DNA of 64,000 bases, taken from NCBI GenBank assembly GCA_026874595.1, contig CM049322.1, positions 60,953,802 to 61,017,801 on the forward strand, read 5' to 3'. Position numbers and translations under genes: made by a program. Positions 32,401-45,542 of this stretch are shown here, one piece after another (positions within the stretch are counted from its first letter, which is position 1; every line of letters begins with the position of its first letter). A model generated the notes under the pieces. It did no database searches. It saw only the letters and a program-made list of their open reading frames with translations, and was not told the DNA's origin. Origin of the DNA: Sipunculus nudus. Lineage: Eukaryota; Annelida; Sipuncula; Golfingiida; Sipunculidae.

Positions 32401-35400
32401 GGCCATTTCCAAAATCTGAAAAACCCGTTTCGAGATATTCTTATGTTACATAAAATATCTCAGAATCAGTAAAATTGCTGCAAATTTGAAAAATGTCACG
32501 AAATTCCATGATTTCTCCCCAAAATTGCGTAACCATGGTAACAGCGAAATGAGGCAATTTTGCAGTGTTGGAAGTGGCCATGCAGTGGCAAATAAAACGG
32601 GCTACAGATTAGGTGCCTACGGCTATTTTTGACGAAGGTATGAAGAAAAAACCGTTTTTGAGCTTTTTGGTGACCCTGACCTTGACCCTTGACCGATCAT
32701 GACCAAAAACAATAGGCTCCGAGAAGAACCGATTATACACTCTATCTATAAGTATCAGGACGATTGGTGCAAAATTGTGGCCTGTAGAGCGGGGACATAC
32801 AGACAAACAAACAAACGGAACTGATCAACATACTTGTCGAAATCTCTGATTCCGGCAAGCAATAAACTATAACGCGACAGAAATGGCAAACCGGCCCGCA
32901 AAGAGTGCCTGTGGTCACTTATTTTATACGGCGAACGCTATAATTTTTGCAGTCACGGGAAAGCGTGTCTGTCTTTCATACTAAAACGCGTGCATGCATG
33001 CGTGATGGCATATGTATTTGTGCATGCGGGTTTTAATTTTTACAAAGTTGCTAAAATTTGCGGGGACCGTGTATGATTAAACAAAAGAGGTCATGGGCAG
33101 AAAGGCCATGAAACGCCAATTCATATGGTGTACAGTTTATGTACCTAAAATGTGTAGTTTTGGAGATATGGTTAAACAATGATAGTAGGTACGGGGTTGC
33201 AGTGCAGCGCCCCCTAGCGGTAATTTTCCAAAAACTGAACAATTGCTTTCGAGATATTAGTGTATGACGTAACATGTATCAGTTTCAAAAGGATGCCTGC
33301 ATATCTGTGGCCTATAGGGCATGTCACCGTGAAATCGCGAAATCTCATTCGACGAGAAACGGTGCGAGATTTTGCAAGATTTTTGGTTGGATCACCGAGA
33401 ACTCACCAAGGGCTACAAGATGCAAAAATGTTGACCTCTCTAGCATAAAAACTGACAGAGTTAGAAGCTGAAAACTGCATATTTTCAAAATTCAAAGGTT
33501 TTACCCCAAAAATAGAGAAATCTGGCAATAGCGCACTTTGGCACCTATGCGCAAAAATAAGCCCATGGACCCTAGTTTCAGGTGCTGTGATGGAAATGGC
33601 CCAATGTTTAATAGTTCTGGAGGTATAGCACCAAAACAAATTTTCATGTTTTTTCATCTGCAACGCCCCCTGGCGGCCATTTCCAAAATCTGAAAAACCC
33701 GTTTCGAGATATTCTTATGTTACATAAAATATCTCAGAATCAGTAAAATTGCTGCAAATTTGAAAAATGTCACGAAATTCCATGATTTCTCCCCAAAATT
33801 GCGTAACCATGGTAACAGCGAAATGAGGCAATTTTGCAGTGTTGGAAGTGGCCATGCAGTGGCAAATAAAACGGGCTACAGATTAGGTGCCTACGGCTAT
33901 TTTTGACGAAGGTATGAAGAAAAAACCGTTTTTGAGCTTTTTGGTGACCCTGACCTTGACCCTTGACCGATCATGACCAAAAACAATAGGCTCCGAGAAG
34001 AACCGATTATACACTCTATCTATAAGTATCAGGACGATTGGTGCAAAATTGTGGCCTGTAGAGCGGGGACATACAGACAAACAAACAAACGGAACTGATC
34101 AACATACTTGTCGAAATCTCTGATTCCGGCAAGCAATAAACTATAACGCGACAGAAATGGCAAACCGGCCCGCAAAGAGTGCCTGTGGTCACTTATTTTA
34201 TACGGCGAACGCTATAATTTTTGCAGTCACGGGAAAGCGTGTCTGTCTTTCATACTAAAACGCGTGCATGCATGCGTGATGGCATATGTATTTGTGCATG
34301 CGGGTTTTAATTTTTACAAAGTTGCTAAAATTTGCGGGGACCGTGTATGATTAAACAAAAGAGGTCATGGGCAGAAAGGCCATGAAACGCCAATTCATAT
34401 GGTGTACAGTTTATGTACCTAAAATGTGTAGTTTTGGAGATATGGTTAAACAATGATAGTAGGTACGGGGTTGCAGTGCAGCGCCCCCTAGCGGTAATTT
34501 TCCAAAAACTGAACAATTGCTTTCGAGATATTAGTGTATGACGTAACATGTATCAGTTTCAAAAGGATGCCTGCATATCTGTGGCCTATAGGGCATGTCA
34601 CCGTGAAATCGCGAAATCTCATTCGACGAGAAACGGTGCGAGATTTTGCAAGATTTTTGGTTGGATCACCGAGAACTCACCAAGGGCTACAAGATGCAAA
34701 AATGTTGACCTCTCTAGCATAAAAACTGACAGAGTTAGAAGCTGAAAACTGCATATTTTCAAAATTCAAAGGTTTTACCCCAAAAATAGAGAAATCTGGC
34801 AATAGCGCACTTTGGCACCTATGCGCAAAAATAAGCCCATGGACCCTAGTTTCAGGTGCTGTGATGGAAATGGCCCAATGTTTAATAGTTCTGGAGGTAT
34901 AGCACCAAAACAAATTTTCATGTTTTTTCATCTGCAACGCCCCCTGGCGGCCATTTCCAAAATCTGAAAAACCCGTTTCGAGATATTCTTATGTTACATA
35001 AAATATCTCAGAATCAGTAAAATTGCTGCAAATTTGAAAAATGTCACGAAATTCCATGATTTCTCCCCAAAATTGCGTAACCATGGTAACAGCGAAATGA
35101 GGCAATTTTGCAGTGTTGGAAGTGGCCATGCAGTGGCAAATAAAACGGGCTACAGATTAGGTGCCTACGGCTATTTTTGACGAAGGTATGAAGAAAAAAC
35201 CGTTTTTGAGCTTTTTGGTGACCCTGACCTTGACCCTTGACCGATCATGACCAAAAACAATAGGCTCCGAGAAGAACCGATTATACACTCTATCTATAAG
35301 TATCAGGACGATTGGTGCAAAATTGTGGCCTGTAGAGCGGGGACATACAGACAAACAAACAAACGGAACTGATCAACATACTTGTCGAAATCTCTGATTC

Positions 35401-37911
35401 CGGCAAGCAATAAACTATAACGCGACAGAAATGGCAAACCGGCCCGCAAAGAGTGCCTGTGGTCACTTATTTTATACGGCGAACGCTATAATTTTTGCAG
35501 TCACGGGAAAGCGTGTCTGTCTTTCATACTAAAACGCGTGCATGCATGCGTGATGGCATATGTATTTGTGCATGCGGGTTTTAATTTTTACAAAGTTGCT
35601 AAAATTTGCGGGGACCGTGTATGATTAAACAAAAGAGGTCATGGGCAGAAAGGCCATGAAACGCCAATTCATATGGTGTACAGTTTATGTACCTAAAATG
35701 TGTAGTTTTGGAGATATGGTTAAACAATGATAGTAGGTACGGGGTTGCAGTGCAGCGCCCCCTAGCGGTAATTTTCCAAAAACTGAACAATTGCTTTCGA
35801 GATATTAGTGTATGACGTAACATGTATCAGTTTCAAAAGGATGCCTGCATATCTGTGGCCTATAGGGCATGTCACCGTGAAATCGCGAAATCTCATTCGA
35901 CGAGAAACGGTGCGAGATTTTGCAAGATTTTTGGTTGGATCACCGAGAACTCACCAAGGGCTACAAGATGCAAAAATGTTGACCTCTCTAGCATAAAAAC
36001 TGACAGAGTTAGAAGCTGAAAACTGCATATTTTCAAAATTCAAAGGTTTTACCCCAAAAATAGAGAAATCTGGCAATAGCGCACTTTGGCACCTATGCGC
36101 AAAAATAAGCCCATGGACCCTAGTTTCAGGTGCTGTGATGGAAATGGCCCAATGTTTAATAGTTCTGGAGGTATAGCACCAAAACAAATTTTCATGTTTT
36201 TTCATCTGCAACGCCCCCTGGCGGCCATTTCCAAAATCTGAAAAACCCGTTTCGAGATATTCTTATGTTACATAAAATATCTCAGAATCAGTAAAATTGC
36301 TGCAAATTTGAAAAATGTCACGAAATTCCATGATTTCTCCCCAAAATTGCGTAACCATGGTAACAGCGAAATGAGGCAATTTTGCAGTGTTGGAAGTGGC
36401 CATGCAGTGGCAAATAAAACGGGCTACAGATTAGGTGCCTACGGCTATTTTTGACGAAGGTATGAAGAAAAAACCGTTTTTGAGCTTTTTGGTGACCCTG
36501 ACCTTGACCCTTGACCGATCATGACCAAAAACAATAGGCTCCGAGAAGAACCGATTATACACTCTATCTATAAGTATCAGGACGATTGGTGCAAAATTGT
36601 GGCCTGTAGAGCGGGGACATACAGACAAACAAACAAACGGAACTGATCAACATACTTGTCGAAATCTCTGATTCCGGCAAGCAATAAACTATAACGCGAC
36701 AGAAATGGCAAACCGGCCCGCAAAGAGTGCCTGTGGTCACTTATTTTATACGGCGAACGCTATAATTTTTGCAGTCACGGGAAAGCGTGTCTGTCTTTCA
36801 TACTAAAACGCGTGCATGCATGCGTGATGGCATATGTATTTGTGCATGCGGGTTTTAATTTTTACAAAGTTGCTAAAATTTGCGGGGACCGTGTATGATT
36901 AAACAAAAGAGGTCATGGGCAGAAAGGCCATGAAACGCCAATTCATATGGTGTACAGTTTATGTACCTAAAATGTGTAGTTTTGGAGATATGGTTAAACA
37001 ATGATAGTAGGTACGGGGTTGCAGTGCAGCGCCCCCTAGCGGTAATTTTCCAAAAACTGAACAATTGCTTTCGAGATATTAGTGTATGACGTAACATGTA
37101 TCAGTTTCAAAAGGATGCCTGCATATCTGTGGCCTATAGGGCATGTCACCGTGAAATCGCGAAATCTCATTCGACGAGAAACGGTGCGAGATTTTGCAAG
37201 ATTTTTGGTTGGATCACCGAGAACTCACCAAGGGCTACAAGATGCAAAAATGTTGACCTCTCTAGCATAAAAACTGACAGAGTTAGAAGCTGAAAACTGC
37301 ATATTTTCAAAATTCAAAGGTTTTACCCCAAAAATAGAGAAATCTGGCAATAGCGCACTTTGGCACCTATGCGCAAAAATAAGCCCATGGACCCTAGTTT
37401 CAGGTGCTGTGATGGAAATGGCCCAATGTTTAATAGTTCTGGAGGTATAGCACCAAAACAAATTTTCATGTTTTTTCATCTGCAACGCCCCCTGGCGGCC
37501 ATTTCCAAAATCTGAAAAACCCGTTTCGAGATATTCTTATGTTACATAAAATATCTCAGAATCAGTAAAATTGCTGCAAATTTGAAAAATGTCACGAAAT
37601 TCCATGATTTCTCCCCAAAATTGCGTAACCATGGTAACAGCGAAATGAGGCAATTTTGCAGTGTTGGAAGTGGCCATGCAGTGGCAAATAAAACGGGCTA
37701 CAGATTAGGTGCCTACGGCTATTTTTGACGAAGGTATGAAGAAAAAACCGTTTTTGAGCTTTTTGGTGACCCTGACCTTGACCCTTGACCGATCATGACC
37801 AAAAACAATAGGCTCCGAGAAGAACCGATTATACACTCTATCTATAAGTATCAGGACGATTGGTGCAAAATTGTGGCCTGTAGAGCGGGGACATACAGAC
37901 AAACAAACAAA
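29451..37911 (+). repeat. Satellite family B array: one partial and six full 1274-bp units
   Basis: CGGAACTGATCAACATACTTG recurs at 30268, 31542, 32816, 34090, 35364, 36638 and 37912, exactly 1274 bp apart. The partial unit 29451-30267 starts inside the unit. The six full units look identical to each other by eye, with all repeat-borne open frames identical. This array is more uniform than A1 and probably the youngest. Each unit carries two CTCF-like motifs, one X-box-like site, one half-site cluster, a 19-bp alternating purine-pyrimidine tract and a boundary hairpin. Confidence 0.97.
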
Positions 37912-37978
37912 CGGAACTGATCAACATACTTGTCGAAATCTCTGATTCCGGCAAGCAACAAACAAACAGACAAACAGA
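37912..37978 (+). repeat. B-to-A junction (copy 2)
   Basis: The B hairpin module (ending TTCCGGCAAGC) is followed by AACAAACAAACAGACAAACAGA and then the A unit. From TTCCGGCAAGC onward it is the same as the first bases of the window. Confidence 0.85.
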
Positions 37979-40900
37979 CATCCGCGACTGACCAACCAGC
38001 TTGCGAAAATCGAAGATTTCCGGCAAGCAATAAAGTCTGGACTGTGCCTCCAACATGTATGATCATAGATGGGGCCCGGAGAGGCCGTCACGCACCGCTG
38101 CACACGCCGGCCGCCCACCGTAGGGACCCTGCCGCCACTTGCGGCGACGGCACGTGTCTTCGTGGTTTGGCGAAAAAACGGCGCGAGATTTGACGAGACT
38201 AACAATGTGACCCCTGAATGTGACTGCGAGTGTCAGCCGCTATCCAGCGCTGCAAACCATGTGTCTGTAGCGTGAAAAATGACATAATTATAGGCATTTC
38301 TTTGAATGGTCACGTGTTCTCGTTTCACGAGAAACGGTGCGAGATATGACGAGACTTGCGATTGAATGACTAAGAACTAGAGGGATGCTGTCTAACGCCA
38401 AACACCAGACCTTTCTATCGCAAATATCAACAGAGAGAGAAGCTGGAAAACTCCGAATTTTCAGATTGTCAAGTTTTACCCCAAAATTTGGTAACCATGG
38501 TAACGGCAGCACAAAGCAACATGTGCGAAGGGATAAGCCAATGTTCCTAGTTTCAGATACGACCCAAAAAATGGTGTCACGTTTAATATTTTTTGAGATA
38601 TTGCAGAAAAATGATATGTTACAGTGTTTCATGTACCACGCCCCCTGGTGGCTATTTCCAAAAAATGAAAAATTGATTTCGAGATATTTCTAAACAACAC
38701 AAAATATGTCATTTTCAAAGTCATAGTTTAAAAAATGCGACCTGTAAGCCATATTTAATGAAATCTCGAAAATTCTCGTTTGACGAGAAATGGTGCGAGA
38801 TTTTACGAGACTTTTACTTGTATGATAAAAAGCTTATTTAGTACTATATGATGCAAAAAACTAGGAATCTCTAGCTTTAAAAATGACAAAGTTAGAAAAA
38901 TTAGGCCTTTTATTTTCGAAAATCATGAGATTTCCCCCAAAATGTGTAACCATAGAAACAGCAGATTTCAGCAACATATACATCAGAAGAAAGGCCTTGG
39001 AATGCCGATTAAAATGAGCCATGTTTGAAGTGGCTATGACAAATAGTAATGGAGATATGAAGAAAAGAGCACTTTAGGAACTTTTGATGACCTTGACCTT
39101 GACCTTTGACCTATATTGCCCAAAAACAATAGGCTTCTTGCATTTTTGATTCTACACAAACTGTGAAAGTTTGAAAGCGATGGGATGAAAATTGCGACCT
39201 GTAGAGACTGGACAGACAAACAAACAAACAAACAAACAGACAAACAGACATCCGCGACTGACCAACCAGCTTGCGAAAATCGAAGATTTCCGGCAAGCAA
39301 TAAAGTCTGGACTGTGCCTCCAACATGTATGATCATAGATGGGGCCCGGAGAGGCCGTCACGCACCGCTGCACACGCCGGCCGCCCACCGTAGGGACCCT
39401 GCCGCCACTTGCGGCGACGGCACGTGTCTTCGTGGTTTGGCGAAAAACGGCGCGAGATTTGACGAGACTAACAATGTGACCCCTGAATGTGACTGCGAGT
39501 GTCAGCCGCTATCCAGCGCTGCAAACCATGTGTCTGTAGCGTGAAAAATGACATAATTATAGGCATTTCTTTGAATGGTCACGTGTTCTCGTTTCACGAG
39601 AAACGGTGCGAGATATGACGAGACTTGCGATTGAATGACTAAGAACTAGAGGGATGCTGTCTAACGCCAAACACCAGACCTTTCTATCGCAAATATCAAC
39701 AGAGAGAGAAGCTGGAAAACTCCGAATTTTCAGATTGTCAAGTTTTACCCCCAAAATTTGGTAACCATGGTAACGGCAGCACAAAGCAACATGTGCGAAG
39801 GGATAAGCCAATGTTCCTAGTTTCAGATACGACCCAAAAAATGGTGTCACGTTTAATATTTTTTGAGATATTGCAGAAAAATGATATGTTACAGTGTTTC
39901 ATGTACCACGCCCCCTGGTGGCTATTTCCAAAAAATGAAAAATTGATTTCGAGATATTTCTAAACAACACAAAATATGTCATTTTCAAAGTCATAGTTTA
40001 AAAAATGCGACCTGTAAGCCATATTTAATGAAATCTCGAAAATTCTCGTTTGACGAGAAATGGTGCGAGATTTTACGAGACTTTTACTTGTATGATAAAA
40101 AGCTTATTTAGTACTATATGATGCAAAAAACTAGGAATCTCTAGCTTTAAAAATGACAAAGTTAGAAAAATTAGGCCTTTTATTTTCGAAAATCATGAGA
40201 TTTCCCCCAAAATGTGTAACCATAGAAACAGCAGATTTCAGCAACATATACATCAGAAGAAAGGCCTTGGAATGCCGATTAAAATGAGCCATGTTTGAAG
40301 TGGCTATGACAAATAGTAATGGAGATATGAAGAAAAGAGCACTTTAGGAACTTTTGATGACCTTGACCTTGACCTTTGACCTATATTGCCCAAAAACAAT
40401 AGGCTTCTTGCATTTTTGATTCTACACAAACTGTGAAAGTTTGAAAGCGATGGGATGAAAATTGCGACCTGTAGAGACTGGACAGACAAACAAACAAACA
40501 AACAAACAGACAAACAGACATCCGCGACTGACCAACCAGCTTGCGAAAATCGAAGATTTCCGGCAAGCAATAAAGTTGTGACTGTGCCTCCAACATGTAT
40601 GATCATAGATGGGGCCCGGAGAGGCCGTCACGCACCGCTGCACACGCCGGCCGCCCACCGTAGGGACCCTGCCGCCACTTGCGGCGACGGCACGTGTCTT
40701 CGTGGTTTGGCGAAAAACGGCGCGAGATTTGACGAGACTAACAATGTGACCCCTGAATGTGACTGCGAGTGTCAGCCGCTATCCAGCGCTGCAAACCATG
40801 TGTCTGTAGCGTGAAAAATGACATAATTATAGGCATTTCTTTGAATGGTCACGTGTTCTCGTTTCACGAGAAACGGTGCGAGATATGACGAGACTTGCGA

Positions 40901-43900
40901 TTGAATGACTAAGAACTAGAGGGATGCTGTCTAACGCCAAACACCAGACCTTTCTATCGCAAATATCAACAGAGAGAGAAGCTGGAAAACTCCGAATTTT
41001 CAGATTGTCAAGTTTTACCCCAAAATTTGGTAACCATGGTAACGGCAGCACAAAGCAACATGTGCGAAGGGATAAGCCAATGTTCCTAGTTTCAGATACG
41101 ACCCAAAAAATGGTGTCACGTTTAATATTTTTTGAGATATTGCAGAAAAATGATATGTTACAGTGTTTCATGTACCACGCCCCCTGGTGGCTATTTCCAA
41201 AAAATGAAAAATTGATTTCGAGATATTTCTAAACAACACAAAATATGTCATTTTCAAAGTCATAGTTTAAAAAAATGCGACCTGTAAGCCATATTTAATG
41301 AAATCTCGAAAATTCTCGTTTGACGAGAAATGGTGCGAGATTTTACGAGACTTTTACTTGTATGATAAAAAGCTTATTTAGTACTATATGATGCAAAAAA
41401 CTAGGAATCTCTAGCTTTAAAAATGACAAAGTTAGAAAAATTAGGCCTTTTATTTTCGAAAATCATGAGATTTCCCCCAAAATGTGTAACCATAGAAACA
41501 GCAGATTTCAGCAACATATACATCAGAAGAAAGGCCTTGGAATGCCGATTAAAATGAGCCATGTTTGAAGTGGCTATGACAAATAGTAATGGAGATATGA
41601 AGAAAAGAGCACTTTAGGAACTTTTGATGACCTTGACCTTGACCTTTGACCTATATTGCCCAAAAACAATAGGCTTCTTGCATTTTTGATTCTACACAAA
41701 CTGTGAAAGTTTGAAAGCGATGGGATGAAAATTGCGACCTGTAGAGACTGGACAGACAAACAAACAAACAAACAAACAGACAAACAGACATCCGCGACTG
41801 ACCAACCAGCTTGCGAAAATCGAAGATTTCCGGCAAGCAATAAAGTTGTGACTGTGCCTCCAACATGTATGATCATAGATGGGGCCCGGAGAGGCCGTCA
41901 CGCACCGCTGCACACGCCGGCCGCCCACCGTAGGGACCCTGCCGCCACTTGCGGCGACGGCACGTGTCTTCGTGGTTTGGCGAAAAACGGCGCGAGATTT
42001 GACGAGACTAACAATGTGACCCCTGAATGTGACTGCGAGTGTCAGCCGCTATCCAGCGCTGCAAACCATGTGTCTGTAGCGTGAAAAATGACATAATTAT
42101 AGGCATTTCTTTGAATGGTCACGTGTTCTCGTTTCACGAGAAACGGTGCGAGATATGACGAGACTTGCGATTGAATGACTAAGAACTAGAGGGATGCTGT
42201 CTAACGCCAAACACCAGACCTTTCTATCGCAAATATCAACAGAGAGAGAAGCTGGAAAACTCCGAATTTTCAGATTGTCAAGTTTTACCCCCAAAATTTG
42301 GTAACCATGGTAACGGCAGCACAAAGCAACATGTGCGAAGGGATAAGCCAATGTTCCTAGTTTCAGATACGACCCAAAAAATGGTGTCACGTTTAATATT
42401 TTTTGAGATATTGCAGAAAAATGATATGTTACAGTGTTTCATGTACCACGCCCCCTGGTGGCTATTTCCAAAAAATGAAAAATTGATTTCGAGATATTTC
42501 TAAACAACACAAAATATGTCATTTTCAAAGTCATAGTTTAAAAAATGCGACCTGTAAGCCATATTTAATGAAATCTCGAAAATTCTCGTTTGACGAGAAA
42601 TGGTGCGAGATTTTACGAGACTTTTACTTGTATGATAAAAAGCTTATTTAGTACTATATGATGCAAAAAACTAGGAATCTCTAGCTTTAAAAATGACAAA
42701 GTTAGAAAAATTAGGCCTTTTATTTTCGAAAATCATGAGATTTCCCCCAAAATGTGTAACCATAGAAACAGCAGATTTCAGCAACATATACATCAGAAGA
42801 AAGGCCTTGGAATGCCGATTAAAATGAGCCATGTTTAGAAGTGGCTATGACAAATAGTAATGGAGATATGAAGAAAAGAGCACTTTAGGAACTTTTGATG
42901 ACCTTGACCTTGACCTTTGACCTATATTGCCCAAAAACAATAGGCTTCTTGCATTTTTTGATTCTACACAAACTGTGAAAGTTTGAAAGCGATGGGATGA
43001 AAATTGCGACCTGTAGAGACTGGACAGACAAACAAACAAACAAACAAACAGACAAACAGACATCCGCGACTGACCAACCAGCTTGCGAAAATCGAAGATT
43101 TCCGGCAAGCAATAAAGTTGTGACTGTGCCTCCAACATGTATGATCATAGATGGGGCCCGGAGAGGCCGTCACGCACCGCTGCACACGCCGGCCGCCCAC
43201 CGTAGGGACCCTGCCGCCACTTGCGGCGACGGCACGTGTCTTCGTGGTTTGGCGAAAAACGGCGCGAGATTTGACGAGACTAACAATGTGACCCCTGAAT
43301 GTGACTGCGAGTGTCAGCCGCTATCCAGCGCTGCAAACCATGTGTCTGTAGCGTGAAAAATGACATAATTATAGGCATTTCTTTGAATGGTCACGTGTTC
43401 TCGTTTCACGAGAAACGGTGCGAGATATGACGAGACTTGCGATTGAATGACTAAGAACTAGAGGGATGCTGTCTAACGCCAAACACCAGACCTTTCTATC
43501 GCAAATATCAACAGAGAGAGAAGCTGGAAAAACTCCGAATTTTCAGATTGTCAAGTTTTACCCCAAAATTTGGTAACCATGGTAACGGCAGCACAAAGCA
43601 ACATGTGCGAAGGGATAAGCCAATGTTCCTAGTTTTCAGATACGACCCAAAAAAATGGTGTCACGTTTAATATTTTTTGAGATATTGCAGAAAAATGATA
43701 TGTTACAGTGTTTCATGTACCACGCCCCCTGGTGGCTATTTCCAAAAAATGAAAAATTGATTTCGAGATATTTCTAAACAACACAAAATATGTCATTTTC
43801 AAAGTCATAGTTTAAAAAATGCGACCTGTAAGCCATATTTAATGAAATCTCGAAAATTCTCGTTTGACGAGAAATGGTGCGAGATTTTACGAGACTTTTA

Positions 43901-45542
43901 CTTGTATGATAAAAAGCTTATTTAGTACTATATGATGCAAAAAACTAGGAATCTCTAGCTTTAAAAATGACAAAGTTAGAAAAATTAGGCCTTTTATTTC
44001 GAAAATCATGAGATTTCCCCCAAAATGTGTAACCATAGAAACAGCAGATTTCAGCAACATATACATCAGAAGAAAGGCCTTGGAATGCCGATTAAAATGA
44101 GCCATGTTTGAAGTGGCTATGACAAATAGTAATGGAGATATGAAGAAAAGAGCACTTTAGGAACTTTTGATGACCTTGACCTTGACCTTTGACCTATATT
44201 GCCCAAAAACAATAGGCTTCTTGCATTTTTGATTCTACACAAACTGTGAAAAGTTTGAAAGCGATGGGATGAAAATTGCGACCTGTAGAGACTGGACAGA
44301 CAAACAAACAAACAAACAAACAGACAAACAGACATCCGCGACTGACCAACCAGCTTGCGAAAATCGAAGATTTCCGGCAAGCAATAAAGTTGTGACTGTG
44401 CCTCCAACATGTATGATCATAGATGGGGCCCGGAGAGGCCGTCACGCACCGCTGCACACGCCGGCCGCCCACCGTAGGGACCCTGCCGCCACTTGCGGCG
44501 ACGGCACGTGTCTTCGTGGTTTGGCGAAAAACGGCGCGAGATTTGACGAGACTAACAATGTGACCCCTGAATGTGACTGCGAGTGTCAGCCGCTATCCAG
44601 CGCTGCAAAACCATGTGTCTGTAGCGTGAAAAATGACATAATTATAGGCATTTCTTTGAATGGTCACGTGTTCTCGTTTCACGAGAAACGGTGCGAGATA
44701 TGACGAGACTTGCGATTGAATGACTAAGAACTAGAGGGATGCTGTCTAACGCCAAACACCAGACCTTTCTATCGCAAATATCAACAGAGAGAGAAGCTGG
44801 AAAACTCCGAATTTTCAGATTGTCAAGTTTTACCCCCAAAATTTGGTAACCATGGTAACGGCAGCACAAAGCAACATGTGCGAAGGGATAAGCCAATGTT
44901 CCTAGTTTCAGATACGACCCAAAAAATGGTGTCACGTTTAATATTTTTTGAGATATTGCAGAAAAATGATATGTTACAGTGTTTCATGTACCACGCCCCC
45001 TGGTGGCTATTTCCAAAAAATGAAAAATTGATTTCGAGATATTTCTAAACAACACAAAATATGTCATTTTCAAAGTCATAGTTTAAAAAATGCGACCTGT
45101 AAGCCATATTTAATGAAATCTCGAAAATTCTCGTTTGACGAGAAATGGTGCGAGATTTTACGAGACTTTTACTTGTATGATAAAAAGCTTATTTAGTACT
45201 ATATGATGCAAAAAACTAGGAATCTCTAGCTTTAAAAATGACAAAGTTAGAAAAATTAGGCCTTTTATTTTCGAAAATCATGAGATTTCCCCCAAAATGT
45301 GTAACCATAGAAACAGCAGATTTCAGCAACATATACATCAGAAGAAAGGCCTTGGAATGCCGATTAAAATGAGCCATGTTTGAAGTGGCTATGACAAATA
45401 GTAATGGAGATATGAAGAAAAGAGCACTTTAGGAACTTTTGATGACCTTGACCTTGACCTTTGACCTATATTGCCCAAAAACAATAGGCTTCTTGCATTT
45501 TTGATTCTACACAAACTGTGAAAGTTTGAAAGCGATGGGATG
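37979..45542 (+). repeat. Satellite family A, subfamily A2: five full units and a partial sixth
   Basis: CATCCGCGACTG recurs at 37979, 39249, 40519, 41789, 43061 and 44333 (1270, 1270, 1270, 1272, 1272 bp). Diagnostic changes against A1: GGCGAAAAACGG, ATTGATTTCGAG, TCTAAACAACAC, ACTTTTACTTGTATGATAAAAAG, CTAGGAATCTC, CATGAGATTTCCCCC, CATATACATC, GAGCCATGTTTG, GATTCTACAC and GGGATGAAAATTG. The head is P3-like, and Q is Q2-like but keeps CACGTGTTCTCG. From 40574 on, AAAGTCTGGACTG becomes AAAGTTGTGACTG. Unit lengths above 1269 are explained by single-base insertions, mostly in homopolymers. The array runs into the assembly gap. Confidence 0.95.

Noticed and set aside
1-45542. Centromeric identity of the arrays
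   Set aside because: Unit length and homogeneity would allow it, but the arrays are short, of mixed families and interrupted by low-copy sequence. Nothing in the sequence marks a centromere.
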